Assembly: GCF_036785885.1 (NCBI RefSeq)
Contig: NC_092320.1
Coordinates: forward strand, 10,541,557 to 10,605,556
Origin: Coffea arabica
Lineage: Eukaryota > Streptophyta > Magnoliopsida > Gentianales > Rubiaceae
DNA length: 64,000 bases
Direction of reading: 5' to 3'
Shown here one piece after another: positions 24,942 through 37,661 of this stretch. The position numbers were made by a program, and so were the translations under genes. A model generated the notes under the pieces. That model was not told where the DNA came from. It made no database searches and saw only the letters and a list, made by a program, of their open reading frames with translations. The first letter of the stretch is position 1, and each line of letters begins with the position of its first letter.

Positions 24942-25493
24942 AACCCACCTCCACGTACAATGTCGAAGAAAGCATAGGATACATTTGTTCTCAGGTGCTC
25001 ATTCAGCCAATATCCTGATGCCCAAGTAAACAATACTACCACCTTTAACCAATTACAACATGCTTCTATATGTTACTTGTTTAAGATTTGGTGCAACGCA
25101 TGCGAAACAGTCATTGGTTAAAGATCTTTCTCCTTCAAAAACAGCATATTTAGAAAACTAATCTAAAAAATAGGAAGAAAAACATCAATGAGGTCACTTA
25201 ATCAGTTTCCAATCAAACATCCACAAAGTTTGACATCTTCCAAGGGAAAAAGAATTTAAATCAATAATGAATGAAGTAAAAACCTTCCAAAATTGCGTTA
25301 CCAAATTTCCAAAAAAAAAAGGTGATTTCTCACAATCAGCACAATTTGGCAACCTTTTATGTCTAATATTGGTTGATTCAGAACCATCCTGGTTTTACTT
25401 TAGTTACACGGCCAGGACCCTTCATAAACTGGAGCATTTACAAGTTTCAGATACAGGAGCTTGCATGACCGGAGACGAACAAGACCACGTACT

Positions 25494-28400
25494 CTATGCC
25501 ACTAGCACCATTTCACCATGCGAACCTGGAAAAATTGTATAATACATGTTCAAAGAAAATAAGTAAAGAGTATTAGTTGAATATCAAGGAACATCTAATG
25601 CGGATTTTTGAAACTTACTTCTATCAAAAATCTCATGCGCCAACTGAAGCATAGATTCTGCATCTTCAGACATCCTTGAGACCCTTTCTGATTCCTTCAC
25701 AGCTTCAGCTACAACAAATGATTTATTTTCTGCTTCAGCAATTGTGTATGCAGCACTTACAGTTGCTTCTTCAACCGTATCAGCGAGATGGCCAATGCTT
25801 TGAGCTTGCCTAGGCTGGACATCTCTGGGTTTTGGAACAGGAGTTTTTGACCCCTCTAAGAGATCTTTCTTGATTCTGTAACTGTTCTGAACCTGTGCCA
25901 GTAATTACAGTGTCCAATGAGCAAATCCTCCCATTAAATTATGAACTTTTTGTATACAACAGCTTCTATTTATCCATATCTATTACAAAAAGCAGGGTAC
26001 AGGGATGGGCCAGGAGTCACCAATATGGACCTTTCTCTTTCATTTGTCTGCCAATTCATGCAACCGTAAAAAGAACCAAATTCACTCATGTAATGATGAG
26101 TAGAATTTTGAGTTTTGTCAATGCTGTCTGGTAACTAGTGTTGTATGAGGGATAACTTAAAGGCAATTTCTGGAGTTGCCTACGTGGATAAACAGAAAAT
26201 CTGTAATAAACAGAAAATGCCAACTGCATTACAAAATTCTTTTGACTAAACTCATAACACTGTTGGGCATTAATTAAAAGACATTTATACATTTTGCAAT
26301 GTGGACCAAGTAGAACCAGAAAAGTAACTCACTCAAGACACCAAATATGAATTATGAAATGAACACCAGAAAAAATGTATTTACACAGAATTCTGCAAAT
26401 GTGTTAATCATCATATAACTTACCTTTTCAAGTTTTTCTTGTGCAACAAGCCTTCTTAACCTCGCACTTATTAACCTTCTGAAATTTGGGGGCACCTCAT
26501 GTCTTTGCTGCATAATAATCATGAAAATACAGAAAATAAGTTTTCTTTTCAGGCATAAATTTTGCCTAAGAAATTTAATGAAAACCAAGTGGATGTTACA
26601 GAACAACAGAATTTGAGCCTACACCAGAGACTGTGAAGACCCATGTGCCACCCATAATTAGATAAATGATGCTTCTCATTCCAAATCTTTTCATATCTGA
26701 CTTCTCTTTCATTTTATTTTATTTTATTTTTTGTTTGCCAGGGGTTTGGGGGTTCAAAGAAACAGCAGTGAAACGTACGAAATTGTCCAAACAGAACAAA
26801 AAAAAGATCGGCTTAGAGATTTTCAGCAACAAATCAAGTAAGCATTCCAAGTCCACCTGTAACTAAAAGATTCCTGAAGAAGGTTTTGTAAACATTGGAG
26901 CTTTTTCAGTTTTCACCCAAAACTATATCAAATTTTGTAGAACGGTGTTAGTTCTACAAGTACTTCCAAGGCATCATATTGATAAATAGGACACTAGAAA
27001 TTGAAATAAAATAAAAACTTTAAATCCACAAAAAAAAAAAGAATGATACAGCTTTTCAAGTCAATTATTCATGCACATTTCATCTCAAACAACCAACAAA
27101 CAAGATCCATATAATGCAAGGATCATATGTTTTCTGAGATTTATATAAGATGTCACATGATAGATCAAATGTCTCAAGTCTCTCTCCTTTTCTTTGACAT
27201 GTAAGGAATATCATCAAAAGCAAGGTTGCAAACAAGCTGCATATATTGAGACCAGACAAGCCTTTGAAGGTATAAAAACTCATTCAACTAATTACAGGAA
27301 CCTTTAATAAAAAAAAAATAAACAAGCACTCACATCTGGTACTCATCAAACATAAAACAATCAAATAATCATGCTCAACAAAAGTACATAAAATGGATTA
27401 TGTGAAGCTGATTATAGAAAATCAAAATCCTAGGGTTTCCTCGTATAGAAATTTGAATTTCAGATGAAGAGATCTCCAATCATGACAAAATAAACAACAG
27501 AAATGTATATGCTTGTATAATTCTGAACTGGCAGCAGCAAACCTCAATAAAATTAACAATAGTGCTGGTATCTGATCCATTTGGCTCTTTTAGAGTTGAA
27601 AGTGCTTCATGAATCATCCCATTATACCTGTTGAAAGGAACAATAACATCATAAAGAGCAAATAAACAGGAATAACTAGACAATCTACAGTGTACAGAAA
27701 GGAAAATAATAAAGAAAGTCCGCTCAGCCAATTATGGAAGGAACCGAATCAACGCTCTATATTATTTTGTAGAAAAGGGGCCAGGCCTGTAACAGGCTAC
27801 CAAGAACTTCATGTTTGTAACAAATCAGCCTGAGTAGTCCATTATCATGAAGATAATACTGTTCGAAATGACAAATAAATATGAAATTAAATAATTTTTT
27901 TAACTACTACTAATCTATTCAACAACAACAACGAAGGCCACAAGAAGTTGAACTTGAGTGCAATGGCTCAAGTGGCTACAATGAGTCCCCTAGGCCCAAG
28001 AATGATAGATACACAACCTTAGCCTTTGTAACATCATTTTGCAAGTGGGAATAGCAGCAAATTTAATTCATCCCATTACGAGGGAATGCATCTAGGCCCA
28101 TACCAATTTCAACTTTCCATCCCAACAGTGCAACAGATCTTTATGCATTTCAGCACAACAAAGAGAAAGCCTTCTTGCAGGGTTGAAGAACAAAGATATA
28201 ACTACTATTTTGGCATGACGTATTGACCAAGAACAAACACTTCCTAAGAGTTTCTTATAACTAGATTGGTGAGACCTTGACACTTTTATTTCCCTTCTCA
28301 TAGCCTTGAGGTTCTATATTCTCCAATATTCTGAATTGTTAAGCTACCATTTATCAGTTGGAAGGACCAGTTGATGGATCCAACCATGGATTGTAGGACT

Positions 28401-29747
28401 CCTTATTATAATTTAAAACCTACAATATAAAGATTTGCATTGTAGACCTGAATGAACACCACACTTATAGGTTCCCTCTTGCCATGATAAATCATTTGGT
28501 CTTATCAAGGAAATAATTACTTATGTTGCCAAATTTTGAATTCTGAATGCTATTATTTCCAATTCCTTTTAAAATAACTATGAATGCAGAAAGAGTTGGA
28601 GTACAGCGAAAAAGAGCAATGAATCAACTAAGCACAGTCATAGCGCACGTAAAGAATATAAACGATCACCTACTTTGAGGCTGTTTTTCCGTCCAATAAA
28701 CATTTTGAGGAATCATCAGCAGCCACATCAGCAGGCACCTCAAGCGAAAGGGGAGTTGAAGAAGCAGGAACTTGTGTGATGGGCAGTGGTGTGGCAGGAG
28801 CGTCAGAAATTGCCTTCCCTTTTTGTGCTTTTGATTTTTCTCTAGGCCCCAGGCCATTACTAGCACTAACAGTCAAATTTCTCCATTTATCCTTCAAAAA
28901 GATAGGAAACATGTTAAAGCAAAAAAATCAGTATTTAAATCTAAAAGATACCATTAATTCAAACTCCAAATTGAAAACAAACTCCTATAGTTTATATTTC
29001 TCCATTTAGCACAAAAATGAAAACCCATAGAAAAGGAAATTAAGTACTTGTAGCACCGAAGTATTGATCTTCAAGCCTAGATGTGTAAAGTTGCCCCATT
29101 AGGTGCTTATTCTTTGTTCAAGAATACATTCCTAGCAACTGCACATCACCAGGACTTTGTAATTTCTAGATGTGTTTTTGCTTAATGTCCCATGAATCTG
29201 AAATTCAGTATGGATGCTCAAATCATTCATTTAAGGTAATTCAGACAAAATTCCTAAATGGACTTCAAACCTTGACAGAAGCTCTATCAGGCCAGATCAC
29301 AAATACCACAGTCTCTGTACCATTTGATTTGCCACCGTAATATTGCTTACCAAAAAAAAAAAACCATAATATTGAATTATCATACGACACCCAAGGAAAA
29401 AAGAAAAAAAAACCGTTGACATCTTTATCAATAAAGTTATTCCCTTTCCAACATCCAAGCATCAAAGTACAACTAGACAATCACATCAAAATTAATATTC
29501 ACATAAGCACGAATTCCAATGACAAGAACAACTAATTAGTCAAAAGAGAGGAAAAAGAAAAAAGAGAAGGAATTGGGAGAAGATGAGTGAATATGACCTT
29601 AAGATCAATGTTGGAGCGAGAGAAGAGGAGGTGGCTGAACTCGGGGTCTCTTTGGATGTTCTTCCACTTGCCGGTGCCGTGCTTTTTGACGCCGGCTCGC
29701 AGCGCTTCTTCTTCTTCGGAAGTCCACTTCTGCTTCGGATTTCCCAT
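25494..29747 (-). CDS. TRB: Single-Myb-histone (SMH) telomere repeat-binding protein, TRB4/5-like
   Basis: Nuclear DNA-binding protein of the plant SMH/TRB family, which binds telomeric and telo-box TTTAGGG repeats and contributes to chromatin repression. Exons, minus strand: 29598-29747, 28674-28891, 27543-27627, 26424-26507, 25619-25892, 25494-25525; all GT-AG; 280 codons. Residues 1-60 form the N-terminal Myb domain ([20 protein letters not shown]...), with the telobox-type signature LKDKWRNL formed across the exon 1/2 junction. Residues about 123-185 are a linker-histone H1/H5 globular domain ([41 protein letters not shown]). Residues about 205-270 are a Glu/Ala-rich probable coiled coil. 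The last exon encodes only [10 protein letters not shown]. The NIQRDPEF and SRSNIDLK wording is nearer the TRB4/5 branch than TRB1-3, but that is from memory and should be tested by a tree. Confidence 0.93.
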
Positions 29748-29955
29748 CTCTAGTTCTTGCTCCTGCTGCTACTGCTTTTGCCAATACTCTAATTTGTTAT
29801 GCTTAAGTTAAAAAGCCCTTAAACCCTACCTTCTACCTTCTTCTACAGTTTGATTTCTTCTGAGACGATACTGATGACAGTGCGGCTTCAAAGTCTTTAT
29901 TGTTTTCGTTTTTCTTTGTGGGGTAACGAGGATGATACGACACCGTTACTGGCTC

Positions 29956-30115
29956 TGTTTGGATTGTAAATTATTTGAGATATTTTTACTGTAGCACTTT
30001 TTGTGATGTGATGTCTGTGAGATAAAAAGGTAATTGGGAAGATAAAAAGGTGCGTTGGAAATTGTAATGATGATGTAAGCAAATAAATTTTGGCTAATAA
30101 ATCTCTATCCAAACA
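29956..30115. repeat. MITE, TGTTTGGAT...ATCCAAACA type (copy 1)
   Basis: Ends TGTTTGGATTG and CTATCCAAACA are inverted; the interior has TTTTTACTGTAGCACTTTTTG, a phrase shared with 47268-47433. Confidence 0.7.
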
Positions 30116-30453
30116 AACCCACTGTTTATGTGAGGCACTAGGTAGGTCGTCACTGCTTACACCGTTACTCATTTTTCCTTTTTTCTTTTTTTTTCTAGAA
30201 TTGTTTTTTCTCTTTTTAACCCAATTAATCTCCAATTAGCCCCAAAAATAGAAAAACGTATCAAGGTATTACCATTTGGTTCCACGAATCTATTTTTCCT
30301 CTTAGTAAAAGGAAATATTAATGCTACAGGAAATAGTTCAAATTTATATCCAGGTGCCTTATTTGAGTGGAATTATTGTTTTTTTTTCAAACTTAACAAA
30401 GATAAAGAGATGAAAGAGAATCATCATCTTTTTTTTAAAAAAAAAAAAATTGG

Positions 30454-30694
30454 TGTAGTTTGGATTAGCTATTTTTTGAGGTGTTTTTGAAAAATTTTAC
30501 TGTAACAGTATTTTTATAATATATTTTTGGATATTTTTAGAAATTATTTTGAGATATTTAAGAATAGAAGAGTTTTTAGAATATATTTTGAAATATTTTT
30601 GAAATATTAAAAAATTAGACTACTTTAGAGTATCTTTTAGAATATTTTTTAAAAATTTTAATAATTTTTGAAAAATTATTGAATCCAAACAGAG
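30454..30694. repeat. MITE of the same family (copy 2)
   Basis: Starts at GTAGTTTGGATTAGC and ends ATTGAATCCAAACAGAG; the core repeats GAGGTGTTTTTGAAAAATTT and TATTTTGAGATATTT words. Confidence 0.65.
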
Positions 30695-31004
30695 ATCAGT
30701 GCATGGGTATATTTTAACTGGAGGTATGACTTACTGATGATGTTGACAAAAAGAAAAGGTCAACTCTTTCCAATATTTTTTATATGTTTCTCCTCCCATC
30801 ACAAAAACAAAAAGACCCAATGGAATTTTTCTTTTTTCTTTGATACACAAATCTTAGTTACTAATGAAGCATAGCTATTATATAAGCAATCTTCACGTCT
30901 AACATGCATATGCATGGTACAACGTAAAAGCAACATTTGAAAAAAAAACCTATTTTTGGTAAACGTTATACTTGTTTGAAAAGTGATATGAAAAATTATA
31001 CTTA

Positions 31005-31010
<6 letters not shown>

Positions 31011-31030
<20 letters not shown>
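31011..31030. repeat. Short compound microsatellite (TG)n(TA)n
   Basis: TG units run into TA units between MITE copies 2 and 3, followed by a T run. Confidence 0.8.
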
Positions 31031-31035
<5 letters not shown>

Positions 31036-31179
31036 TTTTTTTTTTTTGAGGATATATAATTTAGCACAACATTGTTACAATTAATCATATATTAAGAGAA
31101 ATAGAAAAGGGACGGAACTATCTAATTTATTAAGAGATTCGGAGAAAGTTAAATAATTTTCTGCCAAATTTCAAAGGTT

Positions 31180-31319
31180 GTGTTTGGATTGCATTTTTCA
31201 TGATTTTTCATGGAAAAATTACTGCAACGATTTGATGTATGTGAGGGAAAAAGGTAATAGGGAAATGTGATTTCGAAAAACGACGTAAATTTTCGACTAA
31301 AAACAGCAATCCAAACAAG
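31180..31319. repeat. MITE of the same family (copy 3)
   Basis: GTGTTTGGATTGCATTTTTC at the left mirrors AGCAATCCAAACAAGG at the right; about 140 bp long. Confidence 0.7.
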
Positions 31320-31343
31320 GCATTTGGTGGGAGAGACTTCAAC

Positions 31344-31349
31344 CACGTG
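31344..31349. promoter_or_regulatory. G-box (CACGTG) upstream of LCYE, distal
   Basis: CACGTG lies in ACCACGTGGC, between MITE copies 3 and 4, about 740 bases before the LCYE ATG. G-boxes are targets of bHLH (PIF) and bZIP (HY5) factors, which are known to regulate light-responsive carotenoid genes. Occupancy here is inferred. Confidence 0.5.
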
Positions 31350-31427
31350 GCGAGAGGAGGACTGATTATTCCCTCTTTTGGTGGCCAACAGAGGTTGGCT
31401 CGTGAGAAATTAATAGCAAAATTTTGG

Positions 31428-31577
31428 TAAAATAGTAAATTATTTGAGATATTTATATAAATAGAATATTATAATATTTATTTAATATGACATACGTAAA
31501 ATGTAAAATTAATTAAAAAATATGTTAATGGTACAAAAAAAAATTAGTCGGTGTAAATAAGGTTACCATCCAAACAC
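31428..31577. repeat. MITE remnant of the same family (copy 4)
   Basis: Contains GTAAATTATTTGAGATATTT and ends CATCCAAACACACTCG. The left terminal GTTTGGAT is not preserved. Confidence 0.5.
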
Positions 31578-31782
31578 ACTCGTACCGCCTGCGTACTAGT
31601 CAGCCGTCTCACACGTTTTATGTGAACTTTTGTACATAAAGCTGCTTGTGCTTGTCTTCTAGATAAAATGTTTCAGTCAAATTGTCATTCGAATTGTTGG
31701 GACACTGAGATAATTGAATGCATTTCGTATTTATAGATAACTTGCTTTTTCCGCGTCAAATCATTAGCAAATCATAGCGAAC

Positions 31783-31788
31783 CACGTG
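31783..31788. promoter_or_regulatory. G-box (CACGTG) upstream of LCYE, proximal
   Basis: The same ACCACGTGGC decamer as at 31344, about 300 bases before the LCYE start codon, a normal position for a light-response element. Confidence 0.6.
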
Positions 31789-32085
31789 GCATCCAGTGGA
31801 ATGGGCTCCGAACAAGTCATCGACAAGCTCTCTTCCCCCTATCCACTTAAGCTTAGCTAAGCTGCTCTTACTCCAGTCGAGACTCTTCTTCCTCAGCAGA
31901 AAAATCTCAGCTCAAAAAGAGGGAAGCACGAAGAAGAAGAGGGGGCAAGAAAAGTGCCCGTTGGAACACAATCAGCAGCGTTTTCGTGCAGCTTTTGCAG
32001 TTTTTTTTTTCATGCCAAGAAAGCAATGCCGCCAAAGCTCACATTCTGAGGAAGACTGAGAACCCAGGGAGAGTGTGTAGCGAGA

Positions 32086-35000
32086 ATGGAGTGCATTGGA
32101 TTTGGAGCTCAAAATGTTGCAGCAATGGTCGTTTCTGGATGGCCCAATGTTAAAGGGTCATCAAGGAGAAAGAGGGTGGTGCTGAGGGATAATCATCATC
32201 ATGTTTTTCATCATGTGGGTGGTAGATACAGTAACAGTAGAACAATGGTCGTACAAGTGAGGTGTGGCAGCAGACGTACAACAGCTAGCGAGAGTTGTGT
32301 GGTTGATAAAGAAGAAAAGTTTGCTGATCAAGAAGATTACATCAAGGCTGGTGGGTCTGAGCTCCTCTACGTTCAAATGCAACAGAGAAAGCAAATGGAT
32401 CAACAGTCTAAATTTTCGGATAAGGTTTTGTTATTTGTACCTCCACTTTTCCTCTTCTGCCTGTTTCTTTTCTAGTTTCTTTTTTGGCAGCGAGAACATC
32501 ATTTAGTATTTGCTAAATCTTAATCTATATCGAGTGGCAATTATTTTTGGTGCAATGACTCGAAAGACAAAAATTTGAGTCTATTAGCTAGGGAAAAGAT
32601 TACTTTTTGGATTCTTGATGGCTACAGGAGGCAAGGTAGAAGACATCAATGTTGGAAAAAACGTAAGAAAAAGGGTACTACAACCTAACCGATCTATTTT
32701 TACATGTTTCAGTCGAGCACTCGAAAAGCTCTTAACATCAAAAGTCGGCTCTGATTTGGAGATGTTTATGAGGAAATTCGTCTCCAATTTGGTGCACAAG
32801 ATTTAAGTCAATTTATCATGCCACACAACACATGTAATGTTCCAACATCATGTCACGCAATAGCCAGACTGGCCTGGTTGGCGTGAACCTTACCTGGGCA
32901 ATCAATTACTCCATTTATATGGCTTTCTTGAAGCGTGTCACAATGGATACCCAAGTTGTTAATGGCAAATTTGACGAGATTGAGTGAAGAGACAGTTCGT
33001 TTCGGAGTTGAACACTGTTAAATCTCAATTTTTTTTTTGGGCAAACTACAACATTAGATTATGTCAATCTTCTTCGTGCAATACAAATTAGCAATGTAAA
33101 AGTATGTTCATTGATATAATGTCGCTCTAGTACTGTCATACTAGTAATTTATGAATTATACTGCTATCAGAATATTTGACGAACTAATCTCACAATTGCA
33201 GATGCCGGAAATATCAGCCGGTAATAGCATACTGGACTTGGTGGTGATCGGCTGTGGTCCTGCTGGACTTGCCCTTGCCGCAGAGTCAGCTAAGCTAGGT
33301 CTGACGGTTGGGCTAATTGGGCCAGATGTTCCTTTCACAAATAATTATGGTGTGTGGGAGGATGAATTTAAAGGTACTAGCAATGTATGTCTCTGGTAAT
33401 CTTGTATAAATGGTCAATTAACTTGTATTGTCAAGATGCTCTAAAGTTGGATCCTTTTCTGAAGAAGAAATGTGAGGAGAAAAGGAAAGATGGAGAAGAA
33501 TATCTTGCTAAGAATCTGCAGAAATTTGTCCTTTTTATTACTTCCATTGACAAGAAGCACACGAAACAAGAATCTACACAGCTAAACAGGTTGCAGACTA
33601 ACAATAATATTCAACTCTCAGAAATTTCTTTCTGTGGAAGTAAAAGTAGAGTTTTTAACAGAACATTGCAAACAGAGTTACATAGAACGAATATATAAAA
33701 TTTTCGAGTTCTGGCATCATTATTCTCTCTTCCGATTAACCAAGAATTTACTACTATAACTGAAACCATAGTGATACTAAAAGTCTTAGAGATACCTGCT
33801 TGACTGTCCGTTATCATTTTTATAGTTTTTCCTAGTGTCCGGCATCAGTCTTTGTTGAGCTGCTTCAAGCTTCCTTAATGCTCAGGGTATGCTTCTGGTG
33901 CTTTTCACACAATGGTTGTCTCTTGTTAGAGTATCATGTTATTTGGTGTTATGTATGTTTAAAAATTTTTAATAGGACGGCAATTCAAGGTGATCTTGGT
34001 GTTTTATGTGCATTAAGCTTTTTACAACATGGTAATTCAACATAACCTCGGATCAGGCAAAAGGTCTAGATTCAATTCTTGGGGTCATCTGTTGTGAAGT
34101 TTGTAATGGAATTTAAATGAAAAAAGTTGTTCAGGCTACTTTTGAAGCCAGATGTCTTCATTTAGATGAAGAGACAAACATATGCGTTACACTTTTCTTT
34201 TCTAAGTTATTCAGTGAAGTAAATCTTTCAATTAGTCTGTCAAGAAAATGGAGGCCCATTCTATTTTTTTGGTACTTCTTCTGAAATCATTTTATAGACG
34301 TGTGTGGTAATCTGTAAGAGATATCAACTAATTGACAATTTTGAAGCCTACTGGTAAATTCCAAGAAGACCGCCATCTATAGAACAAAATCTGAAGATAT
34401 TCCATGTTATATAGAGGAACAGAAGTCAAATTTATATCAAGTACATGGGCTATCAATCAAATATATGGCTGTTATCAGTTGACATACCGGATAATGGTAT
34501 GTACTGCTCAGTACGTTATCACTACAGGGCACAAAAATATAAGTCATACCTAGTATGCATGTGTTAGTCTCTGCATTAAAGCTGTGTTTATATGCTGAAA
34601 TTGCAAGAGTATTTTTAGAGGTTTATAACTCCATATCAAAGATTCCCATCATCTTTTTTCCGGTCAACATTGTATCAGATCTTGGGCTTGCTGGATGCAT
34701 TGAGCATGTTTGGAGGGACACAGTCGTATATCTTGATGATAATGATCCCATCTTCATCGGTCGTGCTTATGGACGAGTTAGTCGCCATTTGCTCCATGAG
34801 GAGCTGCTAAGAAGGTAAATTTTTCTCTATTTTGGGCTGTACTGATCTTTTTCTGAGTCTGCCAATTTTCATTATCCTTTTCTTCCCTGTCAGCTTGCCA
34901 AAATCTTTCTGAATTTTATAGATTCTTGATTTATATTAATTTTCCCTAGGTGTGTCGAGTCAGGTGTGTCATATCTTAGCTCAAAGGTGGAAAGGATTGT

Positions 35001-37661
35001 CGAAGCTGCTACCGGTCACAGTCTTGTAGAGTGTGAAGGCAGCATTGTGATTCCCTGCAGGTATATATCAAATTTTTGTTTAGATAATTCTCTTTTGATC
35101 CCGCTTAATTTAACTGCTAGCATCTTTTAATCCTACTATAGGCTTGCTACTGTTGCATCTGGAGCAGCCTCTGGAAAACTCTTGCAGTATGAACTGGGAG
35201 GTCCTAGAGTTTCTGTTCAAACAGCTTATGGTGTGGAGGTTGAGGTAGGGAATCTTTTAGGTTATGTTAAAAAGGTTGAAGGTTGTGGAGGAAGGTTGGT
35301 CTCATGTACTTAAGTTGAAATTCTGAGACCGGTTTCCTCAAATCAATATCTTCAATCTGACTAGATGGCTGCAAGTTACTGCATTTAATTACTAGTCTGA
35401 AGGCTACTTTTGCTAGTGCTAAGGATCAGCAAATGTTATCTTTATTGTTATACACTAGTTCTGATGGTCACAGTAATGGACATGCGCTAGCTAACAGAAG
35501 CTAATCCTGTGCACTCTCAATTTTGCAATCTCGGTCTTTTCTGCCCTCTATACAATTCTTTACCTTAACTCCTTTTGTAAGCAGAAAATCTTTTGGATCA
35601 TCTCCTCTCATGTCCATCTTCTTATTCATGGGCAGATAGTTGATTTGTGCTCTCTATCAAGCATATATAGTCTATATTTGTCATGACCTTTACTGCTTTG
35701 TAGGTGGAAAATAATCCATATGACCCCAATCTGATGGTCTTCATGGATTATAGAGACTACATGAGGGGCAAAGTTGAATCTCTAGAAGCAGAATTTCCCA
35801 CATTTCTTTATGCTATGCCCATGTCTCCAACAAGAGTTTTCTTTGAGGTTCGTCTATTATCCCATAGATTGCGTTTGTAGGCATGAAGTCATGCCAGTTA
35901 TCCTTCACTAATTATTGAAGTAAATGCATGTCAGGAAACCTGTTTGGCTTCAAAAGATGCCATGCCATTTGAACTATTAAAGAAAAAACTGATGTCAAGA
36001 CTGGATACTCTAGGAGTTCGAATTATCAAAACTTATGAAGAGGTATTTTGCTACCCCGGCCTCTGCAGTTGTTACTTCATATGGAATTTCCAAAAGATTG
36101 TTAACTGAAGTATAAGGATAATATATGTGCAACAATTTATGCAGGAATGGTCTTATATACCAGTCGGTGGATCTTTGCCAAATACAGAGCAAAAAAATCT
36201 TGCATTTGGTGCTGCTGCCAGCATGGTACATCCTGCCACAGGTGATGAAGCTATTTATTGTGGCGCATGCTTTACTTGCTTTTGTGGAATGATTCCTGAA
36301 TTTTGTTGTTGCTCCAATGAAATCAGGCTACTCAGTTGTTAGATCATTGTCAGAGGCCCCAAAATATGCTTCTGCAATAGCAAATATCTTGAAACAAGGT
36401 CAAGCTAAGGACATGATGACCCGAAACATATCCGCTCAAGGTAAATAGAACTTGCAATCTTTTCCAAATACTTTGTGATTGCTGATTGCACTAATTGTAT
36501 CATGTGTGTTAACAAAACTTGACAGAAAGACGGGCTATCAAATTGTCACACCGCATCAATAGGATTGGATAGAAATATACCAGTTGTTAGACAATGAAAG
36601 CTGACACCAAGGGAGAAAAAAAGAGGATAACTGTGGATAAAATCGCAGTATTAACAAAATTGAAGAAAGTATTAGTACTGTCTTTTAGAAATGCATAATA
36701 GCTCCTGAAAGATGTGTTTCCAATCCTCAATTTTCTGCGGACAACAATTTGCAGTAGGTTACTACGGAATATTTTAAATGCTTGGAAATGTTTTTCTAAC
36801 ACCTCAGGTTACAAGGGATATTTTCACCAAATTTTGCCTCTCACTTGTAAAGGAAGGATTTTTTGTTTCAGCTTGGAACACTCTTTGGCCGCAAGAGAGG
36901 AAACGACAGAGAGCATTCTTCCTTTTTGGATTGGCACTTATTTTGCAGCTGGATATTGAGGGGATAAGGACGTTTTTCCAGACTTTCTTCCGTTTGCCAA
37001 ACTGGTGAGTTCAAAATCACTGCTTACATTCTGTTCTTTCTCTATTGTGCACGGCATGTGCATTATTGAGGCTTGGGAACAAAGCGTTACAAACAGAAGA
37101 AATGCAGCATGATACCTTGGAACATTCCATTATGCCTGTTACAGTTCTTTTTGTAAGATTATCGCTCTTGAATATGTAAATATCCACTTTCAGTCCATGC
37201 ATCTACAAACTCAGTATCATAGAGGAAGTTGGAAACTTTATTGTTCGCAAGATAAAAAATACCTTAGTCTAGGACCTAGATGCCAATTAAATTATTACAA
37301 GAAATTCCAGTGGAGATGATTGCGTAATATTCCTGCTATAAGTTGATATTTGGTTAATTGGACCTTTCTGTAATCCCCGAGCGGTGTATATATTTATTGG
37401 ATGGTTGATATGCGATGACTGAGTTTCTTTTTTGAAGATGCGGTATATATCTGAAACATCTCTGACATCAAGAGTACTGATGCTTATTTTCACAGGATGT
37501 CACAGGGATTTCTTGGTTCTAGTCTTTCCTCAACAGACCTCCTGTTATTTGCCTTTTATATGTTCGTAATAGCACCAAATGACTTAAGAAAGTGCCTTAT
37601 CCAGCATCTTTTGTCTGATCCAACCGGTGCAACCATGGTAAGAACATATCTCGCTATATAG
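32086..37661 (+). CDS. LCYE: Lycopene epsilon-cyclase
   Basis: Plastid enzyme that closes an epsilon ring on lycopene and so directs carotenoid flux to alpha-carotene and lutein. Eleven exons: 32086-32424, 33202-33373, 34679-34814, 34950-35060, 35142-35244, 35704-35847, 35935-36042, 36145-36241, 36327-36440, 36872-37004, 37496-37661; all GT-AG; 540 codons, in the family range. Exon 1 encodes an Arg/Ser/Val-rich N-terminus suitable as a transit peptide. Exon 2 has the FAD/NAD dinucleotide motif LDLVVIGCGPAGLALAAES (about 124-142) and NYGVWEDEFK. Later blocks are GRAYGRVSRHLLHEEL, AYGVEVEV, FMDYRDYM, FLYAMPMSPTRVFFEETCLA, IPVGGSLPNTEQKNLAFGAA, GYSVVRSLSEAPKYASAIA and RQRAFFLFGLALILQLDIEG. The stop is read straight through a potential GTAAGA donor at 37638, because ATMVRTYLAI matches the family's ATMIRTYL-type C-terminus. 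The first exon retains several upstream ATGs in the leader. Confidence 0.96.

Larger units (their letters stand above)
29748..32085. promoter_or_regulatory. Divergent promoter region between TRB and LCYE, built largely of MITEs
   Basis: About 2.3 kb separates the two divergent start codons. Four AT-rich MITE-like units (listed separately) occupy most of 29956-31577. About 500 bases remain MITE-free next to the LCYE start. No protein-coding gene is supported; a 112-codon minus-strand frame at 29897-30235 lies inside the first MITE. Confidence 0.5.

Noticed and set aside
31796-32059. 87-codon plus-strand frame just before LCYE, possible upstream ORF or small gene
   Set aside because: Overlaps the proximal promoter and leader; product is low-complexity Ser/Lys-rich. 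Only the last part (ATG at about 32012) could be a real uORF, and the transcript start is unknown.
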